Origin: Clostridia bacterium
GTDB lineage: Bacteria; Bacillota; Clostridia; Oscillospirales; Acutalibacteraceae
Length of the DNA: 41,370 nt
Assembly: GCA_017461235.1 (NCBI GenBank)
Contig: JAFTYU010000019.1
Span: 1-41,370 of the forward strand
Reading direction: 5' to 3'
How positions within the stretch are numbered: the first letter of the stretch is position 1; each line of letters begins with the position of its first letter. The position numbers and the translations under genes were made by a program. Under the pieces are notes generated by a model that saw only the letters and a list, made by a program, of their open reading frames with translations, did no database searches and was not told the origin of the DNA. Below, one piece after another: positions 31,450 through 41,175 of this stretch.

Positions 31450-32679
31450 ATGAACAAGCAACTTGAAGCGAAAACAGTAAATATTGCTGCAATGGGGATA
31501 GACGCCGAGGCGTTCTGTTCAGATGTTGCGGCTCATTTGTCTTCCGATAGTGGTATTGCTGTCTTTAATTCACCTGAATATATTATTTTTCCCGGTTTTT
31601 GCGATGTGCATGTGCATTTTCGCGAGCCGGGTTTTTCTTATAAAGAGACTATTGAAAGTGGTTGCAAGGCTGCGGCGCGCGGTGGCTATACAGCGGTGTG
31701 CACAATGCCGAACCTTAATCCTGTGCCGGATAGTGTTGAACACCTTAAGGAGCAGATGGATATTATCCACAGGGATGCAGTTATCCATGTTTACCCTTAT
31801 GCTTCCATAACTGTGGGGCAGAAAGGTGAAGAACTTTCAGATATGAACGGTATGGCAGAATACAGCTTTGCTTTTTCCGATGACGGCAGGGGCGTTCAGA
31901 GAGAAGAGCTTATGCGTCAGGCAATGATGGAGGCAAAACGTCTGGGAAAAACAATAGTTGCCCATTGCGAAGATAACTCACTCCTTTTCGGCGGATATAT
32001 ACACGACGGTGATTATGCGAAAGAACATAATCATAAGGGTATATGCAGTGAAAGTGAATGGAAGCCGATTGAAAGGGATTTGCGACTTGTAAAAGAAATC
32101 GGTTGCAGATATCACGTTTGCCACATATCTGCAAAAGAAAGTGTTGAGCTAATAAGGAGAGCCAAGGCAGAAGGACTTGATGTAACCTGTGAAACGGGAC
32201 CGCATTACCTTGTGCTTGATGATAACGACCTTGAAGAAAGCGGTAGTTTTAAAATGAATCCGCCGCTTCGTTCCGAAGCAGACAGGTTAGCTCTTATTGA
32301 AGGCATAAAGGACGGTACTGTGGATATGATTGCCACTGACCACGCTCCGCATTCCGAAGAAGAAAAGAGCAAGGGTCTTGCCGGCAGTGCGTTCGGAATA
32401 GTAGGTCTTGAAACTGCTTTTCAGGTTATGTACACAAATCTTGTTAAAACAGGGGTAATAACCCTTGAAAAATTAATAGAGCTTTTAGCTGTAAATCCCC
32501 GAAAGAGATTTGATGTTCCGTTGGGTACGGATTATACCGTGTGGAAATTGGATGTGAATACAGTGATTGACTCCAAAGACTTTTTATCAAAGGGTAAAGC
32601 GACACCCTTTGAAGGAATGCCCGTGAACGGTGAATGTGTACTGACAGTTTGCGACGGAAAAGTTGTTTATAAATTATAA
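31450..32679 (+). CDS. pyrC: Dihydroorotase
   Basis: A 409-residue class I dihydroorotase catalysing cyclisation of carbamoyl-aspartate to dihydroorotate. The metal motif DVHVHFREPG (about 53-62) is followed by CTMPNLNP (substrate loop), the AHCED histidine, CHISAKES, and the catalytic ATDHAPHSEEEK (about 297-308). AAAGGGA lies 6 bases before the ATG; a longer in-frame start lies inside the leader terminator and is rejected. It is the first pyr gene after the attenuator, with carB 95 bases downstream. Its stop codon is embedded in a dispersed repeat. Confidence 0.95.
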   Translation: MNKQLEAKTVNIAAMGIDAEAFCSDVAAHLSSDSGIAVFNSPEYIIFPGFCDVHVHFREPGFSYKETIESGCKAAARGGYTAVCTMPNLNPVPDSVEHLKEQMDIIHRDAVIHVYPYASITVGQKGEELSDMNGMAEYSFAFSDDGRGVQREELMRQAMMEAKRLGKTIVAHCEDNSLLFGGYIHDGDYAKEHNHKGICSESEWKPIERDLRLVKEIGCRYHVCHISAKESVELIRRAKAEGLDVTCETGPHYLVLDDNDLEESGSFKMNPPLRSEADRLALIEGIKDGTVDMIATDHAPHSEEEKSKGLAGSAFGIVGLETAFQVMYTNLVKTGVITLEKLIELLAVNPRKRFDVPLGTDYTVWKLDVNTVIDSKDFLSKGKATPFEGMPVNGECVLTVCDGKVVYKL

Positions 32680-32732
32680 TCGGCACGAAGTGCCCTGAAA
32701 TTTTGCATTCTGAATTTTACATTCAACGAAAT
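32674..32732 (+). repeat. Dispersed intergenic repeat, copy A
   Basis: ATTATAATCGGC followed by a small hairpin (GGCAC-GAA-GTGCC) and AATTTTGCATTCTG. It shares the same order of elements with copy B at 41176-41230. Its first bases include the pyrC stop codon. Confidence 0.55.
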
Positions 32733-32774
32733 TGTTAATAATTGATTTGATATATATTTAAGGAGGCTTCTCAA

Positions 32775-35700
32775 ATGGCAAAGAGAACAGACATTAAGAA
32801 AGTTTTGATTATAGGCTCAGGTCCTATTGTTATCGGTCAGGCGGCTGAGTTTGACTATGCAGGTACTCAGGCTTGCCTTGCGCTCAAAGAAGAAGGTTAC
32901 GAGGTAGTTCTGGTTAACTCTAACCCTGCCACAATTATGACTGACACAATTATTGCTGATAAAGTATATATGGAGCCTTTGACTCTTGAATATGTGGCTA
33001 AGATTATACGTCACGAGCGTCCTGATGCCATCATTCCCGGTATCGGCGGTCAGACAGGTCTTAATCTCGCGATGCAGCTTGAGAAAAAAGGTGTCCTTAA
33101 GGAATGTAATGTTGAGCTTCTCGGTACTTCAAGTGCTTCTATTGAACGAGCAGAAGACCGTGAGCTTTTCAAAGAGCTTTGTGAATCTATCGGTGAACCG
33201 GTTATTCCTTCTGAAATCACTTATTCATTGGAAGAAGCAATGGCAGCCGCGAGCCGTATCGGTTATCCCGTTGTTGTTCGTCCTGCGTTCACACTCGGCG
33301 GTACAGGCGGCGGTTTCGCTTACAATGAAGAAGAGCTTATCGAAATCGGTACAAACGCATTCAAATTGTCACCCGTTCACCAGGCTCTTATTGAAAAGAG
33401 TGTAAAGGGTTATAAAGAAATCGAATTTGAAGTTATGCGTGACACAAATGACCACGCAATTACCATCTGCGGTATGGAAAATATAGACCCCGTAGGTGTT
33501 CATACAGGTGACTCCTGCGTTGTAGCACCCATTATGACACTCAGTAAAGAAGATGAGAAGATGCTTAACGATTCAGCCATCAAACTCATCAAGGAGCTTA
33601 AAATTGAAGGTGGATGTAACGTTCAGTTCGCTCTTAACCCCCATACTTCAGAATACTATCTCATCGAGGTTAACCCCAGAGTTTCACGTTCTTCGGCACT
33701 TGCTTCAAAGGCTTCGGGTTATCCCATTGCACGTGTTACTGCAAAAATTGCCGTGGGTATGGCTCTTGAGGATATTCAGATTGCTAACACCAACGCAGCA
33801 TTTGAGCCCAGACTCGACTATGTTATTGCTAAATTACCTCGTTTCCCCTTCGATAAGTTTACATCTGCAACAAATAAGCTTGGCACTCAGATGAAGGCTA
33901 CCGGCGAAATTATGGGTATCGGCTCAAATCTTGAAGAAGCGCTTCTTAAAGGTATCCGTTCTCTTGAAATCGGTGCTAATCATATGTACCTTTCAAAATT
34001 TGATAATATGAGCGTTGAGGAGCTCCTTGAGTATATTTCAGAGTTCCGCTCTGATAATATCTTTGCTATCGCAGAACTTATCTATCATGGCGTTTCTCTT
34101 GAAAAAATTCACGAAATTACCATGATTACACCCTACTTCCTTCAAGCGTTCAAAAACATTATTGATATGGAAGAAAAGCTTCGTGTCAATAAGGATAACG
34201 AAATTCTTGTTGCTGCAAAGAAGATGGGCTTCAGCGATAAGTATATTGCACGTCTTTGGAACTGTAACGAAAGCGACGTTTACGAAATGCGTAAGGAAAT
34301 AGGTCTTTTCCCCGCATTCAAAATGGTTGACACATGCCATACAAATGCATACATTCCTTACTTCTATTCATCTTACACAGGTGAGAATGCATCACGTCTT
34401 ACTGACAGAAAAAAGATTATAGTTCTTGGTGCCGGACCTATCCGTATCGGTCAGGGTGTTGAGTTTGACTACTCAACCGTTCACGCTGTTATGACTATTA
34501 AAAATGCAGGTTACGAGGCTATTATCATAAACAATAACCCTGAAACTGTTTCAACCGACTACACAACGGCGGATAAGCTTTACTTTGAGCCCCTTACTCC
34601 CGAAGATGTTATGAACATCATTGAATTTGAAAAACCCGAAGGTGTTATAACCACTCTCGGTGGTCAGACTGCTATCAACCTTGCACAGCCCCTTTATGAC
34701 CGCGGTGTTAAAATCATTGGTACTGATTGTGCAGCTATTGACCGCGCAGAAGATCGTAACGCATTCGAAAATCTTCTCAATGAATTGAACATTCCACGTG
34801 CAAAGGGTAAGGCTGTTACTAATCTTGAAGACGGTCTTGCAGCCGCTGCAGATATCGGATATCCCGTTCTTGTTCGTCCCAGTTTCGTTCTCGGCGGACG
34901 TGCTATGCAGATTGTTGCTAATGAGGACCAGCTTCGTCACTACCTTAAAACAGCCGTTGAAATTGATGAGGACAAGCCCGTTCTTGTTGATAAATACATT
35001 CAGGGTAAAGAGGTTGAGGTTGACGCTATCTGTGACGGCAGAGATGTTTTCGTTCCCGGTATTATGGAGCTTGTTGAAAAAACAGGTATTCATTCAGGTG
35101 ACTCCATAAGCGTATATCCGTCATTCAGCATTTCTGACAAGGTTAAGGGCATTATTCTTCAGTATGCTAAAAAGCTCGGTCTCGGTATAGGCATTGTAGG
35201 TCTTTATAACATTCAGTTCATTGTGGATGAGAAAGATGATGTTTATATAATTGAGGTTAACCCCCGTTCTTCAAGAACCGTTCCCTTCCTTTCAAAGGCA
35301 ACAGGTTACTCGCTTGCGGACATTGCAACAGAAGTTATTATGGGCAAGAGCCTTAAGGAACAGGGTATATTCGATATCTATCCCGAAGAGAAAAAACGTT
35401 GGTATGTAAAGGTTCCCGTATTCTCATTCAATAAAATACGTGGTCTCGACGCATATCTTTCACCCGAAATGAAGTCAACAGGTGAAGCTATCGGTTATGA
35501 CGATAAGCTCAACAGAGCTCTTTATAAGGCGCTCCAGGCATCGGGTATGCACCTTCAGAATTACGGAACTGTTTTCGTAACAGTTGCTGATAAGGATAAA
35601 CAGGAAGCACTGCCGCTTATCCGTCGTTTCTATAATCTCGGATTCAATATTCAGGCTACTATCGGTACTGCTAACTTCCTTAAGGAAAACGGTATCCGTA

Positions 35701-35945
35701 CTCACGTGCTTAAGAAGCTCAGTGACGGAAGTGACGAAATTGCAGATGCTCTTCGTCAGGGTCATATCGCATATGTTATCAATACCAAGGACATTGATTC
35801 AACAGGCTCTGCAAATGATGGTCTTGAAATCCGTCGTTACGCTATTGAAAATAACGTAACTATATTTACTGCTCTTGATACAGTACGTGTTCTTCTTGAT
35901 GTTCTTGAAGAAACAACACTTACAATTTCAACAATTGATGCTTAA
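32775..35945 (+). CDS. carB: Carbamoyl-phosphate synthase large subunit
   Basis: A 1056-residue ATP-grasp enzyme making carbamoyl phosphate from ammonia, bicarbonate and two ATP. The two homologous halves are visible: KVLIIGSGPIVIGQAAEFDY (about 9-28) and KIIVLGAGPIRIGQGVEFDY (about 545-564). VNPRVSRSSALASKATGY-like and VNPRSSRTVPFLSKATGY motifs mark each ATP-grasp site. The C-terminal MGS-like allosteric domain covers about 925-1056. Length is normal. AAGGAGG lies 8 bases before the ATG. The glutaminase partner carA is absent from this cluster, so glutamine-dependent activity needs a gene elsewhere. pyrK begins 11 bases downstream. Confidence 0.97.
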   Translation: MAKRTDIKKVLIIGSGPIVIGQAAEFDYAGTQACLALKEEGYEVVLVNSNPATIMTDTIIADKVYMEPLTLEYVAKIIRHERPDAIIPGIGGQTGLNLAMQLEKKGVLKECNVELLGTSSASIERAEDRELFKELCESIGEPVIPSEITYSLEEAMAAASRIGYPVVVRPAFTLGGTGGGFAYNEEELIEIGTNAFKLSPVHQALIEKSVKGYKEIEFEVMRDTNDHAITICGMENIDPVGVHTGDSCVVAPIMTLSKEDEKMLNDSAIKLIKELKIEGGCNVQFALNPHTSEYYLIEVNPRVSRSSALASKASGYPIARVTAKIAVGMALEDIQIANTNAAFEPRLDYVIAKLPRFPFDKFTSATNKLGTQMKATGEIMGIGSNLEEALLKGIRSLEIGANHMYLSKFDNMSVEELLEYISEFRSDNIFAIAELIYHGVSLEKIHEITMITPYFLQAFKNIIDMEEKLRVNKDNEILVAAKKMGFSDKYIARLWNCNESDVYEMRKEIGLFPAFKMVDTCHTNAYIPYFYSSYTGENASRLTDRKKIIVLGAGPIRIGQGVEFDYSTVHAVMTIKNAGYEAIIINNNPETVSTDYTTADKLYFEPLTPEDVMNIIEFEKPEGVITTLGGQTAINLAQPLYDRGVKIIGTDCAAIDRAEDRNAFENLLNELNIPRAKGKAVTNLEDGLAAAADIGYPVLVRPSFVLGGRAMQIVANEDQLRHYLKTAVEIDEDKPVLVDKYIQGKEVEVDAICDGRDVFVPGIMELVEKTGIHSGDSISVYPSFSISDKVKGIILQYAKKLGLGIGIVGLYNIQFIVDEKDDVYIIEVNPRSSRTVPFLSKATGYSLADIATEVIMGKSLKEQGIFDIYPEEKKRWYVKVPVFSFNKIRGLDAYLSPEMKSTGEAIGYDDKLNRALYKALQASGMHLQNYGTVFVTVADKDKQEALPLIRRFYNLGFNIQATIGTANFLKENGIRTHVLKKLSDGSDEIADALRQGHIAYVINTKDIDSTGSANDGLEIRRYAIENNVTIFTALDTVRVLLDVLEETTLTISTIDA

Positions 35946-35956
35946 GGTGTAAAAAT

Positions 35957-36694
35957 ATGAAACAAAGCATTTTTAAAATAATTGAAAACACACAACTTAC
36001 AGCTACGGTTTTCAGAATGAAGCTTTCAGGTGATGTGAGTGAAATCACATCACCCGGTCAGTTTGTGAATATTAAGCTTGACGGACTTTTTCTCAGACGT
36101 CCTATTTCCGTGTGTGATAGCGAAAACGGAGTTCTTACACTGATTTATAAAGTTGTAGGAAAGGGTACTGAACAGATGGCTCAGATGACTGAAGGTAAAG
36201 AACTTGATGTTCTTACAGGTCTCGGTAACGGCTACAATACTGACCTTTCAGGTGATAAGCCTGTACTTATCGGCGGTGGTGTAGGTGTTCCTCCGCTTTA
36301 TATGCTTGCAAAAAAACTTGTCGCAGAAGGTAAAAAAGTCAACGTAATACTCGGATTTAATACCAAAGATGAAATCTTCTGTGAAGATGACTTTAAAGCA
36401 CTTGGTGCAAATGTTACGGTTGCAACAGCAGACGGTTCATACGGTGTTAAAGGGTTTGTAACAGATGCTTTGCAGGGTATGGAATACAGTTATTTTTATA
36501 CCTGCGGTCCCGAGCCTATGCTCAAAGCACTTTACAAATCAACTGTCACAAGCGGTCAGTTCAGTTTTGAAGAACGTATGGGTTGCGGTTTCGGTGCTTG
36601 TATGGGTTGCTCCTGCAAAACAATTACAGGCTACAAACGTATTTGCAAAGACGGTCCCGTGCTTGAAAAGGAGGAAATATTATGGGCAGATTAA
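35957..36694 (+). CDS. pyrK: Dihydroorotate dehydrogenase B, electron transfer subunit
   Basis: A 245-residue FAD and [2Fe-2S] subunit that passes electrons from PyrD to NAD+. The FAD motif LRRPISVCD (about 48-56) is followed by the NAD site GGGVGVPPLYMLAKKL (about 102-117). The C-terminal cluster motif is CGFGACMGCSCKT...RICKDGPV (about 215-239). It overlaps pyrD by 13 bases, consistent with coupled synthesis of the heterotetramer. The ribosome site of pyrD (AAGGAGG) is within this gene. Confidence 0.96.
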   Translation: MKQSIFKIIENTQLTATVFRMKLSGDVSEITSPGQFVNIKLDGLFLRRPISVCDSENGVLTLIYKVVGKGTEQMAQMTEGKELDVLTGLGNGYNTDLSGDKPVLIGGGVGVPPLYMLAKKLVAEGKKVNVILGFNTKDEIFCEDDFKALGANVTVATADGSYGVKGFVTDALQGMEYSYFYTCGPEPMLKALYKSTVTSGQFSFEERMGCGFGACMGCSCKTITGYKRICKDGPVLEKEEILWAD

Positions 36695-37593
36695 GTGTTG
36701 ACCTTTGCGGAATAACCCTTGATAATCCTATTATTCCTGCAAGCGGAACTTTTGGTTTCGGTTACGAATTTGCAGAACTTTACGATATAAATGTGCTCGG
36801 TACTTTTTCATTTAAGGGTACTACAAAGGACCCGAGATTCGGTAATCCCACACCCCGTATTGCGGAATGTAACGCAGGTATGATTAATGCCGTAGGTCTT
36901 CAGAACCCCGGTGTTGAAAAGGTTATCGGTGAAGAATTGCCCAAACTCAAAAAATGTTTCAATAAAAAAGTAATGGCTAATGTCAGCGGTTTTGCCGTTG
37001 AAGATTATGCTTATACTTGTGAAAGGCTTGATAAAGAAGAACAGGTGGGTTGGCTTGAGGTAAATGTCAGTTGCCCCAACGTTCACGGCGGCGGTATGAG
37101 TTTCGGTACTAATCCCGAAGCAGCGGCAGAAGTAACTGCAGCAGTTAAAAAAGTAACTACAAAACCTGTTATCATAAAGCTTTCACCTAATGTTACGGAT
37201 ATTGTTTCAATTGCGAAAGCTTGTGAAGATGCAGGTGCCGATGGTATAAGCCTTATAAATACACTTTTGGGTATGCGCATTGACCTTAAGACCAAAAAGC
37301 CCGTTATAGCCAATAAGATGGGCGGTTTTTCGGGTAGTGCCATATTCCCTGTAGCGGTACGTATGGTTTATCAGGTTGCAAATGCAGTTAACATCCCCGT
37401 AGTCGGTATGGGTGGTGTTTCATCAGCGGAAGATGTAATTGAACTTATGCTTGCCGGTGCTACTGCAGTTGAAGTCGGTGCGGCAAACCTTATTGACCCG
37501 TACGCTTGTCGTGATATTATTAACGACTTGCCGAGAGTGATGGATAAATACGGAATAAATAATATTTCAGATATAATAGGAGGAGCAAAATAA
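36682..37593 (+). CDS. pyrD: Dihydroorotate dehydrogenase B (NAD+), catalytic subunit
   Basis: A 303-residue class 1B FMN enzyme oxidising dihydroorotate to orotate. The barrel has NPIIPASGTFGFG (about 15-27), VSCPNVHGGGMSFG (about 129-142) containing the catalytic Cys of class 1 enzymes, and the FMN phosphate site VVGMGGVSSAED (about 239-250). Pairing with pyrK confirms class 1B. The stop is immediately followed by the pyrF start (one-base overlap), with AGGAGG before pyrF. Confidence 0.96.
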   Translation: MGRLSVDLCGITLDNPIIPASGTFGFGYEFAELYDINVLGTFSFKGTTKDPRFGNPTPRIAECNAGMINAVGLQNPGVEKVIGEELPKLKKCFNKKVMANVSGFAVEDYAYTCERLDKEEQVGWLEVNVSCPNVHGGGMSFGTNPEAAAEVTAAVKKVTTKPVIIKLSPNVTDIVSIAKACEDAGADGISLINTLLGMRIDLKTKKPVIANKMGGFSGSAIFPVAVRMVYQVANAVNIPVVGMGGVSSAEDVIELMLAGATAVEVGAANLIDPYACRDIINDLPRVMDKYGINNISDIIGGAK

Positions 37594-38294
37594 TGGGTAA
37601 GGATGTAATTGTTGCTTGCGACTTTGCGAGCGCTGAGAAGGTTTACGAGTTTCTTGATAAATTCGAAGGCGGAAGAAAGCCTTTCGTGAAAATCGGTATG
37701 GAGCTTTTCTATGCCGAAGGTCCGCAGATTGTTCGTGAAATCAAAAAACGCGGTCATAAAATCTTCCTTGATCTTAAACTTCACGATATTCCTAATACTG
37801 TAAAAAAATCAATGGCAGTCCTTTCAGGTCTTGACGTTGATATTACCAACCTTCACGCATCAGGTACAATCCGTATGATGGAAGGTGCTCTTGAAGGTCT
37901 TACACGACCTGACGGTACAAGACCCCTTCTTATTGCGGTTACTCAGCTTACATCAACAGACCAAGAGAGTATGGAAAATGACCTTCTTATAAAAGAACCT
38001 ATAGATAAAGTTGTTATGCACTATGCTCACAATGCAAAGGTTGCGGGGCTTGACGGTGTTGTTTGCTCACCCCTTGAGGCAGGTAAGGTTCACGATACTT
38101 GCGGTAAGGAATTCCTTACAATCACTCCCGGTGTGCGTTTTGCAGACGGTGATATCGGTGACCAGAAACGTGTTATGACACCTGCTCAGGCAAAGGAAAT
38201 CGGTTCTGACTATATTGTTGTAGGCAGACCCATTACCGCTGCTGAAGATCCGGTTGCAGCATACAATCGTTGTGTAGCAGAATTCTGTGATTAA
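37593..38294 (+). CDS. pyrF: Orotidine 5'-phosphate decarboxylase
   Basis: A 233-residue enzyme converting OMP to UMP. The catalytic Asp-Lys-Asp-Lys array appears as FLDLKLHDIPNTV (about 58-70), and the phosphate-binding end reads SDYIVVGRPITAAEDP (about 207-222). Length and N-terminus (DVIVACDFAS) fit the bacterial type-1 subfamily. It is 21 bases before pyrE, the preceding enzyme in the pathway. Confidence 0.96.
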   Translation: MGKDVIVACDFASAEKVYEFLDKFEGGRKPFVKIGMELFYAEGPQIVREIKKRGHKIFLDLKLHDIPNTVKKSMAVLSGLDVDITNLHASGTIRMMEGALEGLTRPDGTRPLLIAVTQLTSTDQESMENDLLIKEPIDKVVMHYAHNAKVAGLDGVVCSPLEAGKVHDTCGKEFLTITPGVRFADGDIGDQKRVMTPAQAKEIGSDYIVVGRPITAAEDPVAAYNRCVAEFCD

Positions 38295-38315
38295 TTAAAG
38301 GAGAGTGTTAGTATT

Positions 38316-38972
38316 ATGGAAAGCTATAAAAGAGAATTTATACAGTTTTTAGAAGGTGCAGGCGTTCTTAAGTTTGGTGATTTTACTGCAAAAAGCGGTA
38401 GAAAAATTCCTTATTTCATCAACGCAGGCGATATCAAGACCGGTGAACAGATATGCAAATTAGGTGAATTTTACGCAAAAGCATATTTTGAAAAGGTAGG
38501 TAACAAAAAAACAGTTCTTTACGGTCCTGCATACAAGGGTATTCCCATTGCAGTTTCTGTTTCTGTTGCACTTGCAAAGAATGGTCTTGACGTTCCTTTC
38601 TTTTTCAATCGTAAAGAAGAAAAAGACCACGGTGAAGGCGGCGTGTTTGTAGGCTACAAACCTCAGGCAGGGGAAGAAATCGTTATCGTTGAAGATGTTA
38701 TTACTGCGGGTACTGCCATCCGTGAAAGTATGTCCATTCTTTCAGGTCTCGAAGGTACAAAGGTTGCCGCAACATTTGTTATGGTTGACCGTAAAGAAAA
38801 AGGCAAAACAGAAAAATCTGCAATGGCAGAAGTAGGCGAGGAGTACGGTTTCCCCGTATATTCGGTTGTTGACGTTTACGATATCATCGAATATCTTGAA
38901 GAAGATGAAAAGAATCGTGAAAATGTTGAGAGAATAAAGAATTATCTCGCTATTAACGGAGCAAAAGAATAA
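38316..38972 (+). CDS. pyrE: Orotate phosphoribosyltransferase
   Basis: A 218-residue type I PRTase joining orotate and PRPP to OMP. The PRPP-binding motif [16 protein letters not shown] is at about 127-142, the catalytic flexible loop [12 protein letters not shown] at about 98-109, and [15 protein letters not shown] at about 24-38. AAAGGAGAG lies about 10 bases upstream of the ATG. The C-terminal 30 residues are charged helix, as in other clostridial PyrE. Confidence 0.95.
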   Translation: MESYKREFIQFLEGAGVLKFGDFTAKSGRKIPYFINAGDIKTGEQICKLGEFYAKAYFEKVGNKKTVLYGPAYKGIPIAVSVSVALAKNGLDVPFFFNRKEEKDHGEGGVFVGYKPQAGEEIVIVEDVITAGTAIRESMSILSGLEGTKVAATFVMVDRKEKGKTEKSAMAEVGEEYGFPVYSVVDVYDIIEYLEEDEKNRENVERIKNYLAINGAKE

Positions 38973-38992
38973 TCCGAAAGGAATATAATTTT

Positions 38993-39913
38993 ATGAGAAG
39001 CCTTATAGATATTCTCGATTTTACAACAGCGGAACTCGATGAGCTTATTGCTACGGCTAACGACATAATCGAAAATCCCGCAAAATATTCGGAAAAATGC
39101 AAAGGTAAAAAACTTGCTACACTTTTCTTTGAGCCTTCTACAAGAACAAGACTCAGCTTTGAAGCGGCTATGCTTGAGTTGGGCGGTAGTGTGTTAGGCT
39201 TTTCCGAGGCTAACAGCTCTTCTGCCGCAAAAGGTGAGAGCGTTGCAGATACCGCAAAAACAATCAGTTGCTACGCTGATATTATAGCAATGCGCCATCC
39301 CAAAGAGGGTGCACCGCTTGTTGCGGCACAGAATGCGTCTATCCCTGTTATCAATGCAGGTGACGGTGGTCACAATCATCCCACACAGACCCTTGCGGAT
39401 TTGCTTACAATAAATCGTGAAAAGGGCGGTTTCAATAATCTCACGGTAGGTTTCTGCGGTGACCTTAAATTCGGCAGAACCGTTCACTCTCTTATTACCG
39501 CGCTTTCAAGATATGAAGGCATAAACGTGGTGCTTATTTCACCCGATGAGCTTAAGCTTCCCAGCTATGTTAAAAAGGATATTCTTGAAAAGAATAATAT
39601 TCCTTACAAACAGACAACGGACCTTGAGTCAGTTATACCTGAACTTGATATTCTTTATATGACACGTGTTCAGCGTGAAAGATTTTTCAACGAAGAAGAC
39701 TATCTTCGTCTTAAAGACAGCTATGTTCTTGAACCCAAGAAGTTGAAAAATGCAAAAAAAGATTTATGTATTATGCATCCGCTTCCCCGTGTTAATGAGA
39801 TTTCCGTAGCGGTTGATGATGACCCGAGAGCGTGTTATTTCAAGCAGGTGCTTAACGGTAAGTTTATCCGTATGGCATTGATTTTGAAGCTGTTGGAGGA
39901 GGCAAAACGATGA
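38993..39913 (+). CDS. pyrB: Aspartate carbamoyltransferase catalytic subunit
   Basis: A 306-residue ATCase chain. The carbamoyl-phosphate loop [15 protein letters not shown] lies at about 46-60, HPKEGA in the 80s loop, [15 protein letters not shown] at about 122-136, and [10 protein letters not shown] at about 260-269. It overlaps the regulatory chain gene pyrI by 4 bases, indicating an E. coli-like catalytic/regulatory holoenzyme. AAAGGAA precedes the ATG. Confidence 0.97.
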   Translation: MRSLIDILDFTTAELDELIATANDIIENPAKYSEKCKGKKLATLFFEPSTRTRLSFEAAMLELGGSVLGFSEANSSSAAKGESVADTAKTISCYADIIAMRHPKEGAPLVAAQNASIPVINAGDGGHNHPTQTLADLLTINREKGGFNNLTVGFCGDLKFGRTVHSLITALSRYEGINVVLISPDELKLPSYVKKDILEKNNIPYKQTTDLESVIPELDILYMTRVQRERFFNEEDYLRLKDSYVLEPKKLKNAKKDLCIMHPLPRVNEISVAVDDDPRACYFKQVLNGKFIRMALILKLLEEAKR

Positions 39914-40326
39914 ATATAGATTCCATTACCAACGGTTTTGTTATAGACCATATCACTGCCGGCAGAGGTATGCGTATATATGAGCTTTTAGGACTTGATA
40001 ACCTTGATTGTTCCGTTGCAATCATTAAAAATGTTGCAAGCAAAAAACTCGGTAAAAAAGACATTATAAAAATTGATGCGGATATTGAAATAGATTTTGA
40101 TGTTATCGGTTATGTTGACCCCGGTATTACCATCAATATTATCCGCGATTGCAAAAGGGTGGAAAAACTTACAGTCAGTCCCCCTGAAATGTTGACAAAC
40201 GTAATAAAATGTAAGAATCCCCGTTGTATCACAACTACGGAACAGGAGATAAACCATATCTTTAAACTCACCAATAAAGAGAAGGGTGAATACCGTTGTC
40301 TGTACTGTGAAACAAAGGCAAATTAA
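39910..40326 (+). CDS. pyrI: Aspartate carbamoyltransferase regulatory subunit
   Basis: A 138-residue allosteric chain that binds CTP/ATP and, through zinc, the PyrB chains. The N-terminal nucleotide-binding domain has [17 protein letters not shown] (about 11-27). The C-terminal zinc domain carries the four cysteines C98, C103, C128 and C131 (CKNPRC and CLYCE). Its presence indicates feedback control at enzyme level as well as at the leader. It is the last pyr gene. The 321-base gap to purE holds a weak hairpin (about 40353-40368), the purE promoter and a ZTP riboswitch. Confidence 0.95.
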   Translation: MNIDSITNGFVIDHITAGRGMRIYELLGLDNLDCSVAIIKNVASKKLGKKDIIKIDADIEIDFDVIGYVDPGITINIIRDCKRVEKLTVSPPEMLTNVIKCKNPRCITTTEQEINHIFKLTNKEKGEYRCLYCETKAN

Positions 40327-40400
40327 CAGTTGAAAAAAGGTATTAGCATTTTCACTATATTAGTATAGTTTAATTACCGTTTTATTATACTTTATGCGCC

Positions 40401-40429
40401 TTGACACCAATTTTTCAAAATGATAAAAT
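40401..40429 (+). promoter_or_regulatory. Promoter of purE
   Basis: TTGACA (40401-40406), a 17-base spacer and TAAAAT (40424-40429). The start would be near 40436, just before the ZTP aptamer. Confidence 0.8.
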
Positions 40430-40440
40430 TATTACGATAT

Positions 40441-40572
40441 GAAAGTCGTGCCTGTGACTGACGGAATTATGTGGAGCACCACAAAGGAGCAGGTTTTCTG
40501 TCGGGGATTTTTTAAGCAAAATGTTGCGTTTGCGACAGAATGAATTATGACTTTAAGCCGACCGTCTGGGCA
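40441..40572 (+). promoter_or_regulatory. ZTP (pfl motif) riboswitch
   Basis: Known class sensing ZTP/ZMP, the purine intermediates that build up when formyl-THF is short. The 5' domain has CCTG (40451-40454) closing with CAGG (40490-40493), the conserved GACTGACGG, a GTGG-AGCA-CCAC hairpin and AAAGGAGC. The 3' hallmark CCGTCTGGGCA is at about 40563-40573. The linker is long and folds as its own stem, TTCTGTCG (40496-40503) with CGACAGAA (40533-40540). The terminator follows directly, so ZTP binding should switch purE on. Confidence 0.9.
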
Positions 40573-40606
40573 CACTTGTTCCCTTTGAACAAGTGCGCCC
40601 TTTTTG
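40568..40606 (+). terminator. Riboswitch-controlled terminator before purE
   Basis: GGGCACACTTGTTC (40568-40581) with GAACAAGTGCGCCC (40587-40600), with one internal A-C mismatch, then TTTTT. The 5' arm overlaps the conserved CTGGGCA of the ZTP aptamer, giving the switch. Confidence 0.88.
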
Positions 40607-40647
40607 TTTTTGTGTCGGTCAAAATACTATGTGAAAGGATGTTTTTA

Positions 40648-41142
40648 ATGAAAAAAGTCGGTATTATTATGGGCAGCGACAGTGATTTGCCCATAGTTGA
40701 AAAAGCAATAAACACTCTCAAGGAGTTTGAGGTTCCTTTTGAAGTACACGTTTTTTCTGCCCACAGAACACCTGTTGAAGCAAAGGAGTTCAGTGCAGGT
40801 GCACGCGAAAACGGTTTCGGTGTAATTATTGCTGCGGCAGGTATGGCGGCTCACCTTGCAGGTGCAGTTGCGGCTAACACAACCTTGCCCGTAATCGGCA
40901 TTCCTGTTAAATCACAGAATTTAGGCGGTATGGAAGCACTCCTTTCCACAGTACAGATGCCTTCGGGCATTCCCGTTGCCACGGTAGCGATTGACGGCGC
41001 AGTCAATGCGGCTCTGCTTGCGATAGAAATGCTTTCACTTTCAGAGCCTTCTCTCGAAAAGAAACTTGCAGACAAACGCGCTGCAGATACGGCGAAGGTA
41101 CTTGAAAAAAATAAAGCAATTGAAGAGAAATATAATTCGTAA
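40648..41142 (+). CDS. purE: N5-carboxyaminoimidazole ribonucleotide mutase (PurE)
   Basis: A 164-residue class I PurE that rearranges N5-CAIR to CAIR in purine synthesis. [20 protein letters not shown] is the N-terminus with the GSDSD phosphate loop, [10 protein letters not shown] (about 41-50) supplies the catalytic His region, and [13 protein letters not shown] plus [20 protein letters not shown] follow. Length is normal. AAAGGA lies before the ATG; a longer frame from 40540 begins inside the riboswitch and is rejected. It is controlled by a ZTP riboswitch. Its last codons lie within a 7-base tandem repeat. The next purine gene is not visible. Confidence 0.97.
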   Translation: MKKVGIIMGSDSDLPIVEKAINTLKEFEVPFEVHVFSAHRTPVEAKEFSAGARENGFGVIIAAAGMAAHLAGAVAANTTLPVIGIPVKSQNLGGMEALLSTVQMPSGIPVATVAIDGAVNAALLAIEMLSLSEPSLEKKLADKRAADTAKVLEKNKAIEEKYNS

Positions 41143-41160
41143 TGCGTAATTCGTAATTAT
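41133..41160 (+). repeat. Four-unit heptamer tandem repeat at the end of purE
   Basis: TAATTCG, TAATGCG, TAATTCG, TAATTAT in tandem. The first unit and part of the second encode the last residues and the stop codon of purE. Confidence 0.6.
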
Positions 41161-41175
41161 CGGGACTGTGTCAGT

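Noticed and set aside
40540-40647. Extended purE start
   Set aside because: It lies inside the ZTP riboswitch and terminator; the PurE family begins at the ATG at 40648, which has a ribosome site.
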